38,704 bases of DNA, taken from Desulfobulbaceae bacterium. Lineage in GTDB: Bacteria > Desulfobacterota > Desulfobulbia > Desulfobulbales > SURF-16. The notes beneath the pieces are model-generated. The model was not told the DNA's origin. It worked only from the letters and a program-made list of their open reading frames with translations, and made no database searches. The position numbers were made by a program, and so were the translations under genes. Positions 15,358 through 24,355 of the stretch are shown here, one piece after another; the first letter of the stretch is position 1, and the number at the start of each line of letters is the position of its first letter. Where the stretch lies: contig JAHLLM010000050.1 of the NCBI GenBank assembly GCA_020444175.1, positions 1 to 38,704 on the forward strand. Direction: 5' to 3'.

Positions 15358-17652
15358 TTATGTCAATGCTTTATAGACGACTGAGGCCAATTCTTCAACT
15401 GTATACGGTTTTTTGATAAAGCTTGATGCGCCGAGGGAAATGGCTTGCTTTACCTCTTCGCTGGCTGAAAAGCCGCTGACGAGGACTGCCTTCTGGCCAG
15501 GGTGACGGGCAAGTATCTTCTCATATGTTTCGCGGCCACCCATGCCTGGAGGCATGATCATGTCAAGCAGGATAAGATCAACTGAGTTTTCGTGCAGAAA
15601 GGCGACGCCTTCCTCTCCGTTGGCTGCCTCTGAGGCTGCGTAGCCCAGTCGCTCGAGCATGCCTGATGCTACTTCTCTCTGGGACGGATCGTCGTCTATA
15701 ACAAGAATATGTTCCCCGCGGCCCCGAAGTAGCTTTTGCGGAGTGACGGAGGAGGAAGACCTCGGAGTCCCCGTGGTTGCCGGCAGGCGAACCTCGAAGA
15801 TTGTGCCGGACGCGTCGCTTTTGACGTTAACGGTGCCGCCATGTTCCTGTACAGCATTCCAGACAACGGCAAGTCCAAGACCGGTTCCACTTCGACCCAT
15901 GACTTTTTTGGTGTAGAACGGTTCAAAAATCCTTTCAATATCCTTTTGTCGAATGCCAGGGCCGTCATCGCTCACTTTGAGAACAACCAGCTTGCTTTCC
16001 GTTCTTTCGCCTTCCTTGTCATTATACGTTGTAATGTGCACATTGCCCTGTTCTTTGATGGCTTCAACGGCATTTGTCACCAGATTCATCAACACCTTGG
16101 AAATATGTATCGGCGAACCGCTTATCGGTGAAAGATCGGGCGCGAGCTCACTGGAACATTTGACCTGAGGATGCTGTGAGGCCAGCTTGCCGAATTCAGG
16201 CGACTGCAGGTATTGTTCAACAATGCAGTTAAGGGCGATAGGCTCTTTTTTCTTGGCAATACCCCGGGCCACGGTAAGCAGGTCTTCCACCACGGCCGCC
16301 GCTCTTTCTCCTGCCTTTTTGATGGTGTTAAGGGGTCGGTGCATGGGGCTTGTTTCCGGCAGGTCCATGAGCAACATATCCGGATAGCTGACTATACCGG
16401 CCATGATATTATTTAAATCATGGGCCACCCCGCCTGCCATCATGCCGATGGCTTTCATTTTCTGGGCCCGGTGTAATTGGGCTGCCATCTCTTCGCGTTC
16501 CTGCTGGGCCAGTTTCCTGTCGGTGATGTCAAAGACGAGAATGTGTATGGCCTCACGGCCCTCATCCCAGTTGATCACCTGGCCATGGATTTCAAACCAC
16601 TTGTCGTTCTGCTGGTTTTCCAGGGTAAAACTTCCACCTGTCGCGTTGTCCACGAGGAGTGAATTATTGAGGCAGCACGGGCAAACCCCTTCAGTGCCGT
16701 CAATCCTGAAAATTTCATAGCATTTTTGGCCTATGACATCGCCATATTTATCCTTTGTGTAGCGGTTGGTGAAAAGGATCTCGTGAGTTTTTATGTCTGC
16801 AACATAAATGATATTGTCCAGTCCATCGAGAACACGGGAAAAGCGGGTGAAGGCTGCGGAGAGTTGGGCTTCGGATTTCTCAAGCGCAACCATGGCGGAC
16901 TGCCGCTTGTACACAAGGCCTGCAAGAACAAGGACTATGAGAATAATAAGACTTGCCAGCACCGTTTCAAGAAGGCGGTAGTTTTGCTGTTTTTCCGCAA
17001 GAATAGGCTGAATCTGGTCAAGCCGGCTCTGGCTTTTGTAAAAAAGCTGGTTTGCATTTTCGATTATTCGTACAAAGTTGGGAGATCCCCCTTTAAGAAA
17101 CATTTTTAATTCATTGGTTGCCTTTGCCCATTCCTCGATTTTGTTTTCAGAACGCAATTTGTCTCTTTGGGAGACGAGGCGCATAAGGGTTTCCGTTTTT
17201 TCTTCCAGATCAACAAGCTTTGGTCTCAGGTCAATGATTTCGAGAATATAGCGTTCCCCGGTAGTGGGCTGATAATGGACGGTGGTCACCATTTCGTCGA
17301 GTTCGGGGAGGTTGAGGGGGATGGTAAAGTCTATGGCGCCCCCTTTTTCAATAACGTGCAGGGCCTTTCTTATTCTGGAAATCGTCTGCATGATAGTATC
17401 GAAAAAGATCTGTTGCGCATTGATTTCCGTGCTGGTTGGCAGTCGGTAGAAATTTGCTTCCACTTTTCTGAGATCATTGATGATCATCTCGCCAATGACG
17501 ATCCTGTTGCGTTCGTTTTCCGCCTGAGTGTCTACTTTGTGTTGGAGTTGCAGGAAAAGGTTGTGCTGAAACAGATGTGAAATCAGACCCAGAAGAAGAA
17601 TAGCCAAAAAAATGAAAAGACTTGACGATGATTTAAATGGCGATTTTTTCAT
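15358..17652 (-). CDS. PAS-containing hybrid sensor histidine kinase
   Basis: 764 residues. Transmembrane helices at about 11-29 and 230-249 enclose a periplasmic helical domain of about 200 residues. A PAS domain (about 268-380) contains a cysteine cluster (Cys311, and CPCC at 324-327). The dimerisation motif GGVAHDLNNIMAG places the phosphorylated histidine at 411. The ATPase part has N (LVTNAVEA), SDDGPGI and GTGLGLAVV boxes. A C-terminal receiver (about 648-762) has Asp697 in LILLDMIMP and the conserved Lys748 region. The ATG overlaps the stop of the upstream binding-protein gene (ATGA), so the two are translationally coupled. No response regulator with a DNA-binding domain is adjacent. 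Confidence 0.93.
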   Translation of the reverse strand: MKKSPFKSSSSLFIFLAILLLGLISHLFQHNLFLQLQHKVDTQAENERNRIVIGEMIINDLRKVEANFYRLPTSTEINAQQIFFDTIMQTISRIRKALHVIEKGGAIDFTIPLNLPELDEMVTTVHYQPTTGERYILEIIDLRPKLVDLEEKTETLMRLVSQRDKLRSENKIEEWAKATNELKMFLKGGSPNFVRIIENANQLFYKSQSRLDQIQPILAEKQQNYRLLETVLASLIILIVLVLAGLVYKRQSAMVALEKSEAQLSAAFTRFSRVLDGLDNIIYVADIKTHEILFTNRYTKDKYGDVIGQKCYEIFRIDGTEGVCPCCLNNSLLVDNATGGSFTLENQQNDKWFEIHGQVINWDEGREAIHILVFDITDRKLAQQEREEMAAQLHRAQKMKAIGMMAGGVAHDLNNIMAGIVSYPDMLLMDLPETSPMHRPLNTIKKAGERAAAVVEDLLTVARGIAKKKEPIALNCIVEQYLQSPEFGKLASQHPQVKCSSELAPDLSPISGSPIHISKVLMNLVTNAVEAIKEQGNVHITTYNDKEGERTESKLVVLKVSDDGPGIRQKDIERIFEPFYTKKVMGRSGTGLGLAVVWNAVQEHGGTVNVKSDASGTIFEVRLPATTGTPRSSSSVTPQKLLRGRGEHILVIDDDPSQREVASGMLERLGYAASEAANGEEGVAFLHENSVDLILLDMIMPPGMGGRETYEKILARHPGQKAVLVSGFSASEEVKQAISLGASSFIKKPYTVEELASVVYKALT

Positions 17653-18446
17653 GGCAGCTGTTCTCGGACGGAAAAGCCGTAATTGTCGAAAATGGCTTGT
17701 CCCTGTTCGGAAGAAGCAAGTTCCATGAAGTGACGGGCAATGTCGGGAAAAGCGGAGAAGCGAAGCAGCCCCAGGACAAGCTTATGGGGAGGAGCTGTGT
17801 CATGGTCCAAGGGCAGAGCGTCCATGAAATTTTTATTGTCATCCCATTTGGCGGTGGCATACCAGTTAAAGACAAGATCAGCTTTTTTGTCGTGAAGTGC
17901 CTGAACCATCCCTTTGGAATCAGCAGTGAGATAGAGTGCATTCGCTACGGCCTGCTCATAAATACAGATCCGTCGGAGAATCCTTTCTGTTTCTCTGCCG
18001 ATGCTGCCGCTTTCTGGTGATCCAAGGACAACTTTGTACCTTGGATCGTGAAGGTTGTTGAGGTTCGCCGTGATACCAAGGGGGTTCCCTTTAGGGACAA
18101 TCAGTGACGCTCTGTTGTAGCCGACAGTGACGGTGTCGATAATGAGTTTTTCTTTTATGGCCGTGTTTATATACGATTCCGAACCCGGCAGGTAGAGATC
18201 TCCGATACTGTTGGCTTTGATGCTTTTGCAAAGTGCACCTGAACCCTGTTTTGTAATCTTTACCGTACAGTTGTCCTGTTTCTCTATGATAGAGGCAATT
18301 TCCCGCATGGGACGGATCATGGTAATCCCGCAGTATATGAGGATTTCCCTGCCCGGCTCAGCCTGTTGTGTTTTTTCGCAGCCTGTCAGAAGAAAAATAA
18401 GGATGAGAAAAAAGGATGGAATTGATTTTATATATTTTGTCTGCAT
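17649..18446 (-). CDS. ModA-like solute-binding lipoprotein
   Basis: 265 residues with a lipoprotein signal (FFLILIFLLTGC, lipidation at Cys22). The mature part reads ILIYCGITMIRPMREIASIIEKQ, then GSGAL, GDLYLPGSESYI, and RASLIVPKGNPLGI, the pattern of molybdate/tungstate-type periplasmic binding proteins. No permease or ATPase genes are nearby. It overlaps the hybrid kinase gene by 4 bases, which suggests it presents a ligand to the kinase's periplasmic domain instead of feeding a transporter. The ligand, probably a small oxyanion, is a guess from the fold. Confidence 0.85.
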   Translation of the reverse strand: MQTKYIKSIPSFFLILIFLLTGCEKTQQAEPGREILIYCGITMIRPMREIASIIEKQDNCTVKITKQGSGALCKSIKANSIGDLYLPGSESYINTAIKEKLIIDTVTVGYNRASLIVPKGNPLGITANLNNLHDPRYKVVLGSPESGSIGRETERILRRICIYEQAVANALYLTADSKGMVQALHDKKADLVFNWYATAKWDDNKNFMDALPLDHDTAPPHKLVLGLLRFSAFPDIARHFMELASSEQGQAIFDNYGFSVREQLP

Positions 18447-18744
18447 GCAGCTCTGTGGAATGGATGAGGTATTTAATAAAAATCTTAATAATAATCGATT
18501 TCGATAAAATTTTCATTTGAAATGCAATTTTGGGATTAAAAGAGGCTCTCGTTTTTGAGTTTGTAGAGGGAGGGCATGAAGCCTAAAAAAAGTCGAAATA
18601 CAAAGCCTGCAAGCCAAACATGAGTCCTTCCCATGGTTTCCACTCATCACATCAAGCGGGTAGGAAGAGTTATTAATTGCGAAATGTCGATTCCGTAATT
18701 ACAGTATGTGCTGAAATACTAAGAAGCCAAGCCTGGAGGCATTT
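18447..18744. other. Divergent intergenic region, no gene seen
   Basis: Nearly 300 bases between the minus-strand binding-protein gene and the plus-strand CbbQ/NorQ-like gene; promoters for both must lie here. The left part is AT-rich. I see no convincing ORF, hairpin terminator or sigma-54 box. GGAGG at 18735-18739 is the ribosome binding site for the next gene. Confidence 0.5.
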
Positions 18745-19557
18745 ATGGAATATAAAGCGCAAAAAATAGAAGAGCATTTTGTCAAAGAGGAGCCTTTTTA
18801 TCTTGAACAGAAAAACGAGCTTGCCGTAGCCCTTGCCGCCTATAAAAACGGCATTCCTTTGCTGCTCAAAGGGCCAACCGGCAGCGGCAAGACCCGTTTC
18901 ATGCAGTTTCTGGCATGGAAACTTAATCGTCCGCTTATTACGGTGTCATGCCACGATGATTTGTCAACAAGCGATCTGGTGGGACGCTATCTTATCCGCG
19001 GCGGAGAAACCTTCTGGGTGGACGGACCCATGACTCTGGCGGTGCGACACGGTGCCATCTGTTATCTTGACGAGGTTGTTGAGGCCCGCAAGGATACAAC
19101 GGTTGTCATCCACCCTCTGGCCGATGACAGGCGGGAGCTGGCCATTGAAAAAAGAGGGGAGCTCCTCTCCGCACCACCGGAATTCATGCTGGCTGTTTCC
19201 TATAATCCCGGCTATCAATCCGTGCTCAAGGATATGAAGCAGTCGACAAGGCAGCGTTTTGTCGCCTTGGAGCTCGGTTATCCGAATGCCGATCTGGAAA
19301 GAAAAATTGTCGGACATGAGGCGGGAATTGAGGAGGAGCTGGCCCGTTTGCTGGTACGTATTGCCGAAATGACCAGAGGGCTCAAGGATTCCGGGTTGCA
19401 GGAGGGAGCCAGCACAAGACTGCTTGTCCATGCGGGGCTCCTGATCAGGGAAGGCGTTTCTCCCCGTGAAGCGTGCAGGGTAACCATAACCCAGGCTCTC
19501 ACGGATGATCGTGAGCTGCTGGAGGCAATTGACGAAATGGTCAGTTCCGTACTGTAA
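18745..19557 (+). CDS. CbbQ/NirQ/NorQ-family MoxR AAA+ ATPase
   Basis: 270 residues. Walker A GPTGSGKT is at 43-50, followed by SCHDDLSTSDLVGRYL and Walker B AICYLDEVVEARKD, then VSYNPGYQ and the sensor/arginine region KQSTRQRFVALEL, all diagnostic of the CbbQ/NorQ/GpvN subgroup. These ATPases work with a VWA-domain partner to remodel and activate metalloenzymes such as RuBisCO or nitric oxide reductase. The partner gene follows directly, its ATG one codon after this stop. No RuBisCO or NO reductase gene is visible in the window. Confidence 0.92.
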   Translation: MEYKAQKIEEHFVKEEPFYLEQKNELAVALAAYKNGIPLLLKGPTGSGKTRFMQFLAWKLNRPLITVSCHDDLSTSDLVGRYLIRGGETFWVDGPMTLAVRHGAICYLDEVVEARKDTTVVIHPLADDRRELAIEKRGELLSAPPEFMLAVSYNPGYQSVLKDMKQSTRQRFVALELGYPNADLERKIVGHEAGIEEELARLLVRIAEMTRGLKDSGLQEGASTRLLVHAGLLIREGVSPREACRVTITQALTDDRELLEAIDEMVSSVL

Positions 19558-21852
19558 ATGAGGCCTGAAATGGAAAGTGGATTACAGGAGAGATTGCAGG
19601 AAATAATTCCTCCCCAGGAGCTGAATGTCTGGGAGCGGGATGAGCTGCTTGAACAGCTGGCTGAATATGAGCCTGCGCTTGAAAAGCTAGTTCTCGCGCA
19701 GATTGAGATAATTTGGCCGGTGAGTCATTCTCTTTGTTTTGCCTTTCTGGAGTATCTTGCGGATGGGTTGTCCTGTTTGTCTCCGGAGCAGATTCCAGAA
19801 TGGGTCAAAGGGGTACTTGACGCCTACGAAGCTGATGGGCTTCGCGCCGCACGCACCTATATGGATGACGTTGAGAATAATTTCCTCTGCAGGTTGCGGG
19901 GAGAAAGCGGACTTGTCTTTGATGAAGCACAGGGACGGCTCGTACACTATCTCCGTGGTTTGTCTCAACGAAATCTGCAGCTTGAGTCATCACAGGCTCT
20001 TTTTACCGATACCTCAACTATTTTTTTGCCCAGAGAAATGACACTGTTTCAGGAGAATCGAAGTAATTTTTTCGCTTACAAGCTTTTACTTACGTTTCAA
20101 TGGGCATTTCTGGAGAGGGATATTTACTGCCAGAATGGTACTGATCCTTACGAGCTTGAGCATTTTTTTCTGCTTTTTGACCGGCCGGAATTGGCGCAGG
20201 AGGTCTACCATCTTTTGCAGACCGTACGGATCTGTCGTTTTTTGCAGGAGCAGTTGCCTGGTTTGATGCGAGACGGTCATGCTCTTTTTCAGCTTTTGCG
20301 TCGGAAAAATGCAGGAGGGGAAAAGGATAAGCGGGCTGCGACCGCTCTTTTTGAGGCGAGGCAGTGGCTCCTTGCCAAATGCAGTCTGGATGAATACGAC
20401 CTGGAAAACAGCGAACTTGAGGGCATTCTGATAAGCCTGCTTGACGAAAACATAAGTAATAAACAGGTTTTTGAAGCAACCACCCATTTTTATAATGCTT
20501 TTTGCGGGGATGCGGTTTCAATGGAAACCGGCCGTCCTCTGCTGTTCCAGGGGGAGTTGCGGACAGTGGAAGCACGACAGAGACGCCTGAACCGCCGGGA
20601 AGAAAACAAGCAGAAGTTTATCACGGCCTTGGCTGCGGTTTTGCCGCCTCAGGCATCGTCTGTTGAAGATAAGATCCGCGAAGACGAAGAAAAAGGGCCT
20701 GCCGCCAATATAATCGAGAGCGGTGCAAATGTTTCACCCATGAAATCATCAGCGGATAAAGAGCCAGGCGACAAGCAGCACAATCCTGAGGACCCTCGAT
20801 ACATCTGCCTTGATGATGAGCATATCGAGCTGCCAGAAGAGCTTCGCGAGCTTGCCGATGAGATTCGAAACGACCTCGGAGAGTTGCCGTCATTTTATAT
20901 CGCCAGCGCCAGTCAGATGGCCGGAGGGCAGGGGGAAAGTCCCCAGGCAAGCCCTGAGTCACGGGAGGGGCAAAGTCTGCAGGGAGGCATCACTTATGAC
21001 GAATGGGATTATCGTCGGCAGGGATTTCGCAAGAACTGGTGCCGCCTTATTGAAAAGAAGGTAACGCCGACCAAGGGCACTTTTGTCAGCACAACCATGG
21101 ACAAGTACCGCGGCCAGATCATTCAGCTCAAAAGGCAGTTTGAAATGATGCGCACCCACCATCGTTTTGTCAGAAGACAAAGGGATGGCGACGACATCGA
21201 CCTCGACGCGCTCACAGAGGCATATGCTGATGTGAAGGCGGGCTTCACTCCTTCAGAGCGTCTTTTTATCCGCCTGCTGCGTGATGAGCGTGATATTGCA
21301 GCCCTCTTTATGGTGGATATGTCCTCATCCACCGAAGGCTGGGTGGGAACGGCTCTCAAGGAATCCCTGGTTCTGTTGAGCGAGTCGCTCCACAGCCTGG
21401 GGGATCGATATGCTATTTATGGGTTTTCCGGGATGAGACGGACGCGCAGTGAAATTTATCATGTCAAAGGCTTTGAGGAGCCCTATACCGAGGAGATAAA
21501 GGACCGTATTGCCGCTATCTCACCCATTGATTACACCCGTATGGGGCCTCCCATTCGTCATTTTACCAAAGTGCTTCGGGATGTTGAGGCCAGGGTTCGT
21601 CTTTTGATCATTCTCACAGACGGAAAACCAGAGGATTATGACGATTATAAGGGCCAATATGCCATAGAAGATACCCGCCATGCCCTTATAGAGGCAAAAA
21701 ATGCGGGTATTCATCCTTTCTGTATCTCAATTGACCGTGAGGCCCAGGACTATATGGGCCATATGTTCGGAGAGGTGAATTACGCATTTATTAATGACGT
21801 TAAGAAGCTTCCCCTGCGCGTGCCGGAGATTTATCAGAGTCTGACAACCTGA
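19558..21852 (+). CDS. CbbO/NorD-like VWA-domain protein
   Basis: 764 residues. The long N-terminal half is helical and acidic, with a charged low-complexity middle (about 375-430). The C-terminal von Willebrand A domain has the MIDAS motif DMSSST (Asp587, Ser589, Ser591), with a later TRMGPPIRH threonine and ILTDGKPEDYDDYKG completing the metal site. It immediately follows the CbbQ/NorQ-like ATPase, and the two are expected to form a hetero-oligomeric activase in which the VWA protein recognises the client enzyme. The client is not evident here. The length fits CbbO (about 770 residues) and NorD-like proteins. Confidence 0.9.
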   Translation: MRPEMESGLQERLQEIIPPQELNVWERDELLEQLAEYEPALEKLVLAQIEIIWPVSHSLCFAFLEYLADGLSCLSPEQIPEWVKGVLDAYEADGLRAARTYMDDVENNFLCRLRGESGLVFDEAQGRLVHYLRGLSQRNLQLESSQALFTDTSTIFLPREMTLFQENRSNFFAYKLLLTFQWAFLERDIYCQNGTDPYELEHFFLLFDRPELAQEVYHLLQTVRICRFLQEQLPGLMRDGHALFQLLRRKNAGGEKDKRAATALFEARQWLLAKCSLDEYDLENSELEGILISLLDENISNKQVFEATTHFYNAFCGDAVSMETGRPLLFQGELRTVEARQRRLNRREENKQKFITALAAVLPPQASSVEDKIREDEEKGPAANIIESGANVSPMKSSADKEPGDKQHNPEDPRYICLDDEHIELPEELRELADEIRNDLGELPSFYIASASQMAGGQGESPQASPESREGQSLQGGITYDEWDYRRQGFRKNWCRLIEKKVTPTKGTFVSTTMDKYRGQIIQLKRQFEMMRTHHRFVRRQRDGDDIDLDALTEAYADVKAGFTPSERLFIRLLRDERDIAALFMVDMSSSTEGWVGTALKESLVLLSESLHSLGDRYAIYGFSGMRRTRSEIYHVKGFEEPYTEEIKDRIAAISPIDYTRMGPPIRHFTKVLRDVEARVRLLIILTDGKPEDYDDYKGQYAIEDTRHALIEAKNAGIHPFCISIDREAQDYMGHMFGEVNYAFINDVKKLPLRVPEIYQSLTT

Positions 21853-21854
21853 GT

Positions 21855-22040
21855 TTACTCTTCATCCACAAGATAATCTTTCAGCTTATCCAGCAGGGAA
21901 TCGGGCAGCTCTTCCTTGTAAAGAAAGGCATTTGCCTCTTCACCGCTGATCTGCTGCTTGATTTCTATGGGAAGGGAGCGCAAAATTGCCATCCGTTCCG
22001 GATCAGGTTTTTTCTTGGTTGTTTTGTTTTCTGAGTCCAT
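21855..22040 (-). CDS. Small acidic hypothetical protein
   Basis: A 61-residue protein (MDSENKTTKKKPDPERMAIL at the start) with a charged N-terminus and a helical, acidic C-terminus ending LKDYLVDEE. A weak AGG about 8 bases before the ATG supports translation. It ends 2 bases from the CbbO/NorD-like gene, converging with it. Not recognised. Confidence 0.5.
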   Translation of the reverse strand: MDSENKTTKKKPDPERMAILRSLPIEIKQQISGEEANAFLYKEELPDSLLDKLKDYLVDEE

Positions 22041-22157
22041 TTATTTGCCTGTGATGATGAAGTTGTGATTTTTTAGCCTGGAAATCTATAAAAAATACCA
22101 AACCATAAATGAGATTAACTCTTTCATGTCTGATAAAAATGAAAGGCTCGCCTCTGT

Positions 22158-22517
22158 CTAAAAGGTAATAATCCGGTAACCCGCCTCAAGATATTTTCCC
22201 ATGGACGGGTGGCCGGCTATGTCGCCGACCAGGGGCAGGTTTTCAGCTTCCACGGCTTCGATGACGCCAAGTTTTGTTGAACACGCTCTGCAGACTGCTG
22301 TTATGAGTCCCTTTGCTTTAGCCTGCTGGTAGAGTTGGTTGAGCAAATGGGAGGATTTGCTCATCTCGGGAACCAGCTTGACCGCTTCTCCTTCAATGAC
22401 GATCTCTCCGGCCAGGCCTCTGTCATTTAAATCTATGGCGTTTAAAAGAACATGGACAAAACACATGGGGTCGCCCCGAAAGGCAAAGAGGATGGTTTTT
22501 TCTTTCTGAGTTGACAT
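22158..22517 (-). CDS. DsrE-family protein
   Basis: A 119-residue protein with the DsrE/F/H-like fold pattern: a first strand KTILFAFRGDPMCFVHVLLNAIDL, a middle EGEAVKLV, and ITAVCRACSTKLGV with Cys76 and Cys79 where sulfur carriers of this superfamily place their active cysteine. It probably handles persulfide sulfur or acts as a peroxiredoxin-like small protein. Neighbours give no operon context. Assignment to the family is good; the specific role is open. Confidence 0.78.
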   Translation of the reverse strand: MSTQKEKTILFAFRGDPMCFVHVLLNAIDLNDRGLAGEIVIEGEAVKLVPEMSKSSHLLNQLYQQAKAKGLITAVCRACSTKLGVIEAVEAENLPLVGDIAGHPSMGKYLEAGYRIITF

Positions 22518-22780
22518 AGAGGAGTCCGCCTTGGAATTAGAATTTTTTGTTTTTCACGAAGGACTAAACATATACAGACTATCAATCTGCATTCTTTTCT
22601 TTAACTGGTAATCTGCATCGCAACAAGAAACAATGAGAAATTTTCTTGAAAAAACAGGAGTAAGGGAGCAGGAATTATGCCTTCTTTTGCAGGCTGAAAC
22701 AGTCGGTTCCCTGTATAGGGGAGAGGTATGAAAAAGAAATATTGACAGTAGCGGGGCGCTTTGTTTATTATTCTTGGTTA
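22518..22780. other. Intergenic region upstream of the riboswitch
   Basis: No credible gene. It should contain the promoter of the cobalamin operon. TTGACA at 22742-22747 followed at 17 bases by TATTAT-like sequence (around 22765-22772) is a plausible promoter placing transcription start just before the riboswitch. Confidence 0.45.
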
Positions 22781-22960
22781 CTGAGTAGCTTCGGGTGCCC
22801 TTTGAAGGGATAATCGGGAAGTCCGGTGGAAGACCGGCGCTGACCCGCAACCGTAAGTGGGGACGAAAGCCGCAAAATGCCACTGTCTGTTTCAAGCAGA
22901 CGGGAAGGAGCGGCCTGTAGGATGATCCATAAGCCGGAAGACCGGCCCGGAGTGATGACG
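22781..22960 (+). ncRNA. Cobalamin (adenosylcobalamin) riboswitch
   Basis: The conserved aptamer core is present: GGTGCCC at 22794-22800, GGGAAGTCCGGTG followed by GACCCGCAACCGTAA (about 22842-22856), a peripheral hairpin CGTCTGCTTGAAACAGACAG-type stem (22884-22904 region), and the B12 box AGCCGGAAGACCGGCC at 22932-22947. It precedes cbiET and should repress the operon when cobalamin is plentiful. The hairpin and U-tract at 23031-23068 suggest transcriptional control. Confidence 0.95.
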
Positions 22961-23030
22961 AGCAGACAACGAGGCTTTTTGAGTCAGTTCGGCAAAATAT
23001 TCTGGATTCCTTCCACGGTATGTTGTCTGA

Positions 23031-23068
23031 CCTGGATTGCCTTTCATGGGGTGATGCAGGTTTTTTTT
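23031..23068 (+). terminator. Intrinsic terminator, probable riboswitch expression platform
   Basis: CCTGGATTGCC (23031-23041) pairs with GGTGATGCAGG (23050-23060) with one G-G mismatch and two G-T pairs around an 8-base loop, followed directly by eight T residues (23061-23068). Lying after the aptamer and before cbiET, it is well placed to be formed when cobalamin is bound. Confidence 0.7.
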
Positions 23069-23145
23069 ATTTCCAGCCTCCTTCTCGATTTTCTTACTAA
23101 AAAAATCAGCAGGTTCTGCATAGCGACGAATCTCAACAAAAAAAC

Positions 23146-24354
23146 ATGCCCTCACTTTTTATAATCGGTGTTGCAGAAGAATCTTTGGCAACGGATGTGG
23201 CCGCTGTTGTTGCAAAATGCGGGCTTGTTGTTGCCGCCCAAAGACATAAAAGGCTCGTTCCCCAGGGAGCTGCCGGTCGATTTGTGGCTATTTCACCCAT
23301 TGATGAGGCAATGGATGCCGTAGGCAAAGGGCTTGCGGAAACGGATGTGGCGGTGTTGGCCAGCGGCGATCCGTTTTTTTTCGGTATTGCCAGGATGCTC
23401 TCGGAGAAATTCGGCAGGGAGAAAATAACGGTTTATCCAGCCCTTTCCTCCATGCAGCTCGCCTTTTCCCGTTTTCACCTCTCCTGGGATGATGCTTGCT
23501 TTATAAGCCTTCACGGTCGGCAGCCGGATCTGGCAGCTTTGATGGCTGGTCATAAGGTCTGCATCCTGACGGATAAAACAAACACTCCCGGAGCTATTGC
23601 CCGCTTGTTGCTTGATGTTTTTCATGGGGTGGACGATTTTGAGGTGGAAAAATCTATTCAGGTCAAGGTGGGTGAAAATCTGGGACTGCCTGAAGAAAGA
23701 TGTGTTCGTGGTTCACTGGCTGAAATAGCTCAAATGAGTTTTGCTCCGCTCAATGTGATGATCATGCTTCGCGCCCCGCTTGAAAAGAATTCTGTTTTCG
23801 GCCTGCAGGAGAGCGAGATTGCTCACAGCAGGGGGCTGATTACCAAAAATGAGGTGCGGGCCGCAACACTCCATGCCCTGTCTCTCCCTGTAAAAGGGGT
23901 TTTATGGGATGTGGGTGCCGGCAGCGGTTCCGTGTCAATAGAGGCCGCGCGGCTCAGTCCCGGCTTAAACATTTTTGCCGTGGAAAGAAACAAGCCGGAA
24001 GTTGCCAATATCAAGAAGAATGTTCGACAATTTCAGACCTATACCGTTCGTGTTGTCAGCGGGCTTGCTCCTGACGTGCTCGAAAAATTGCCTGATCCAG
24101 ACAGGGTTTTTGTCGGAGGCTCGGGAGGACAGCTTGATAAAATTCTACAAACCGCGGCCAAAAGGCTTCGCCCTGGCGGCAAGATCGTTGTCAATGGGGT
24201 GCTTGAAAAAACCGTGACCGAGGCGCCTGAATTTTTGAGACGTAATGGTTGTTCCGTGCAGATAAGTGAAGTGAGTGTAAAGCGCCGGAGTTATCCGGGC
24301 ACAATTAATGCCCAGGAATATAATCCGATTTCGATAATAACCGGCTGGAAATGA
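23146..24354 (+). CDS. cbiET: Precorrin-6Y/cobalt-precorrin C5,C15-methyltransferase, CbiE-CbiT fusion
   Basis: 402 residues. The N-terminal CbiE half (about 1-205) is a tetrapyrrole methylase with VAVLASGDPFFFGIARML and YPALSSMQLAFSRF. The C-terminal CbiT half has SRGLITKNEVRAATLHAL and the class I SAM-binding GVLWDVGAGSGSVSIEAARL, then FVGGSGGQLDKIL. Together they methylate C5 and C15 and decarboxylate the acetate side chain on C12. The fused form equals CobL in length. The gene is the first after the cobalamin riboswitch and terminator. No strong ribosome binding site precedes the ATG. Confidence 0.95.
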   Translation: MPSLFIIGVAEESLATDVAAVVAKCGLVVAAQRHKRLVPQGAAGRFVAISPIDEAMDAVGKGLAETDVAVLASGDPFFFGIARMLSEKFGREKITVYPALSSMQLAFSRFHLSWDDACFISLHGRQPDLAALMAGHKVCILTDKTNTPGAIARLLLDVFHGVDDFEVEKSIQVKVGENLGLPEERCVRGSLAEIAQMSFAPLNVMIMLRAPLEKNSVFGLQESEIAHSRGLITKNEVRAATLHALSLPVKGVLWDVGAGSGSVSIEAARLSPGLNIFAVERNKPEVANIKKNVRQFQTYTVRVVSGLAPDVLEKLPDPDRVFVGGSGGQLDKILQTAAKRLRPGGKIVVNGVLEKTVTEAPEFLRRNGCSVQISEVSVKRRSYPGTINAQEYNPISIITGWK

Positions 24355-24355
24355 G

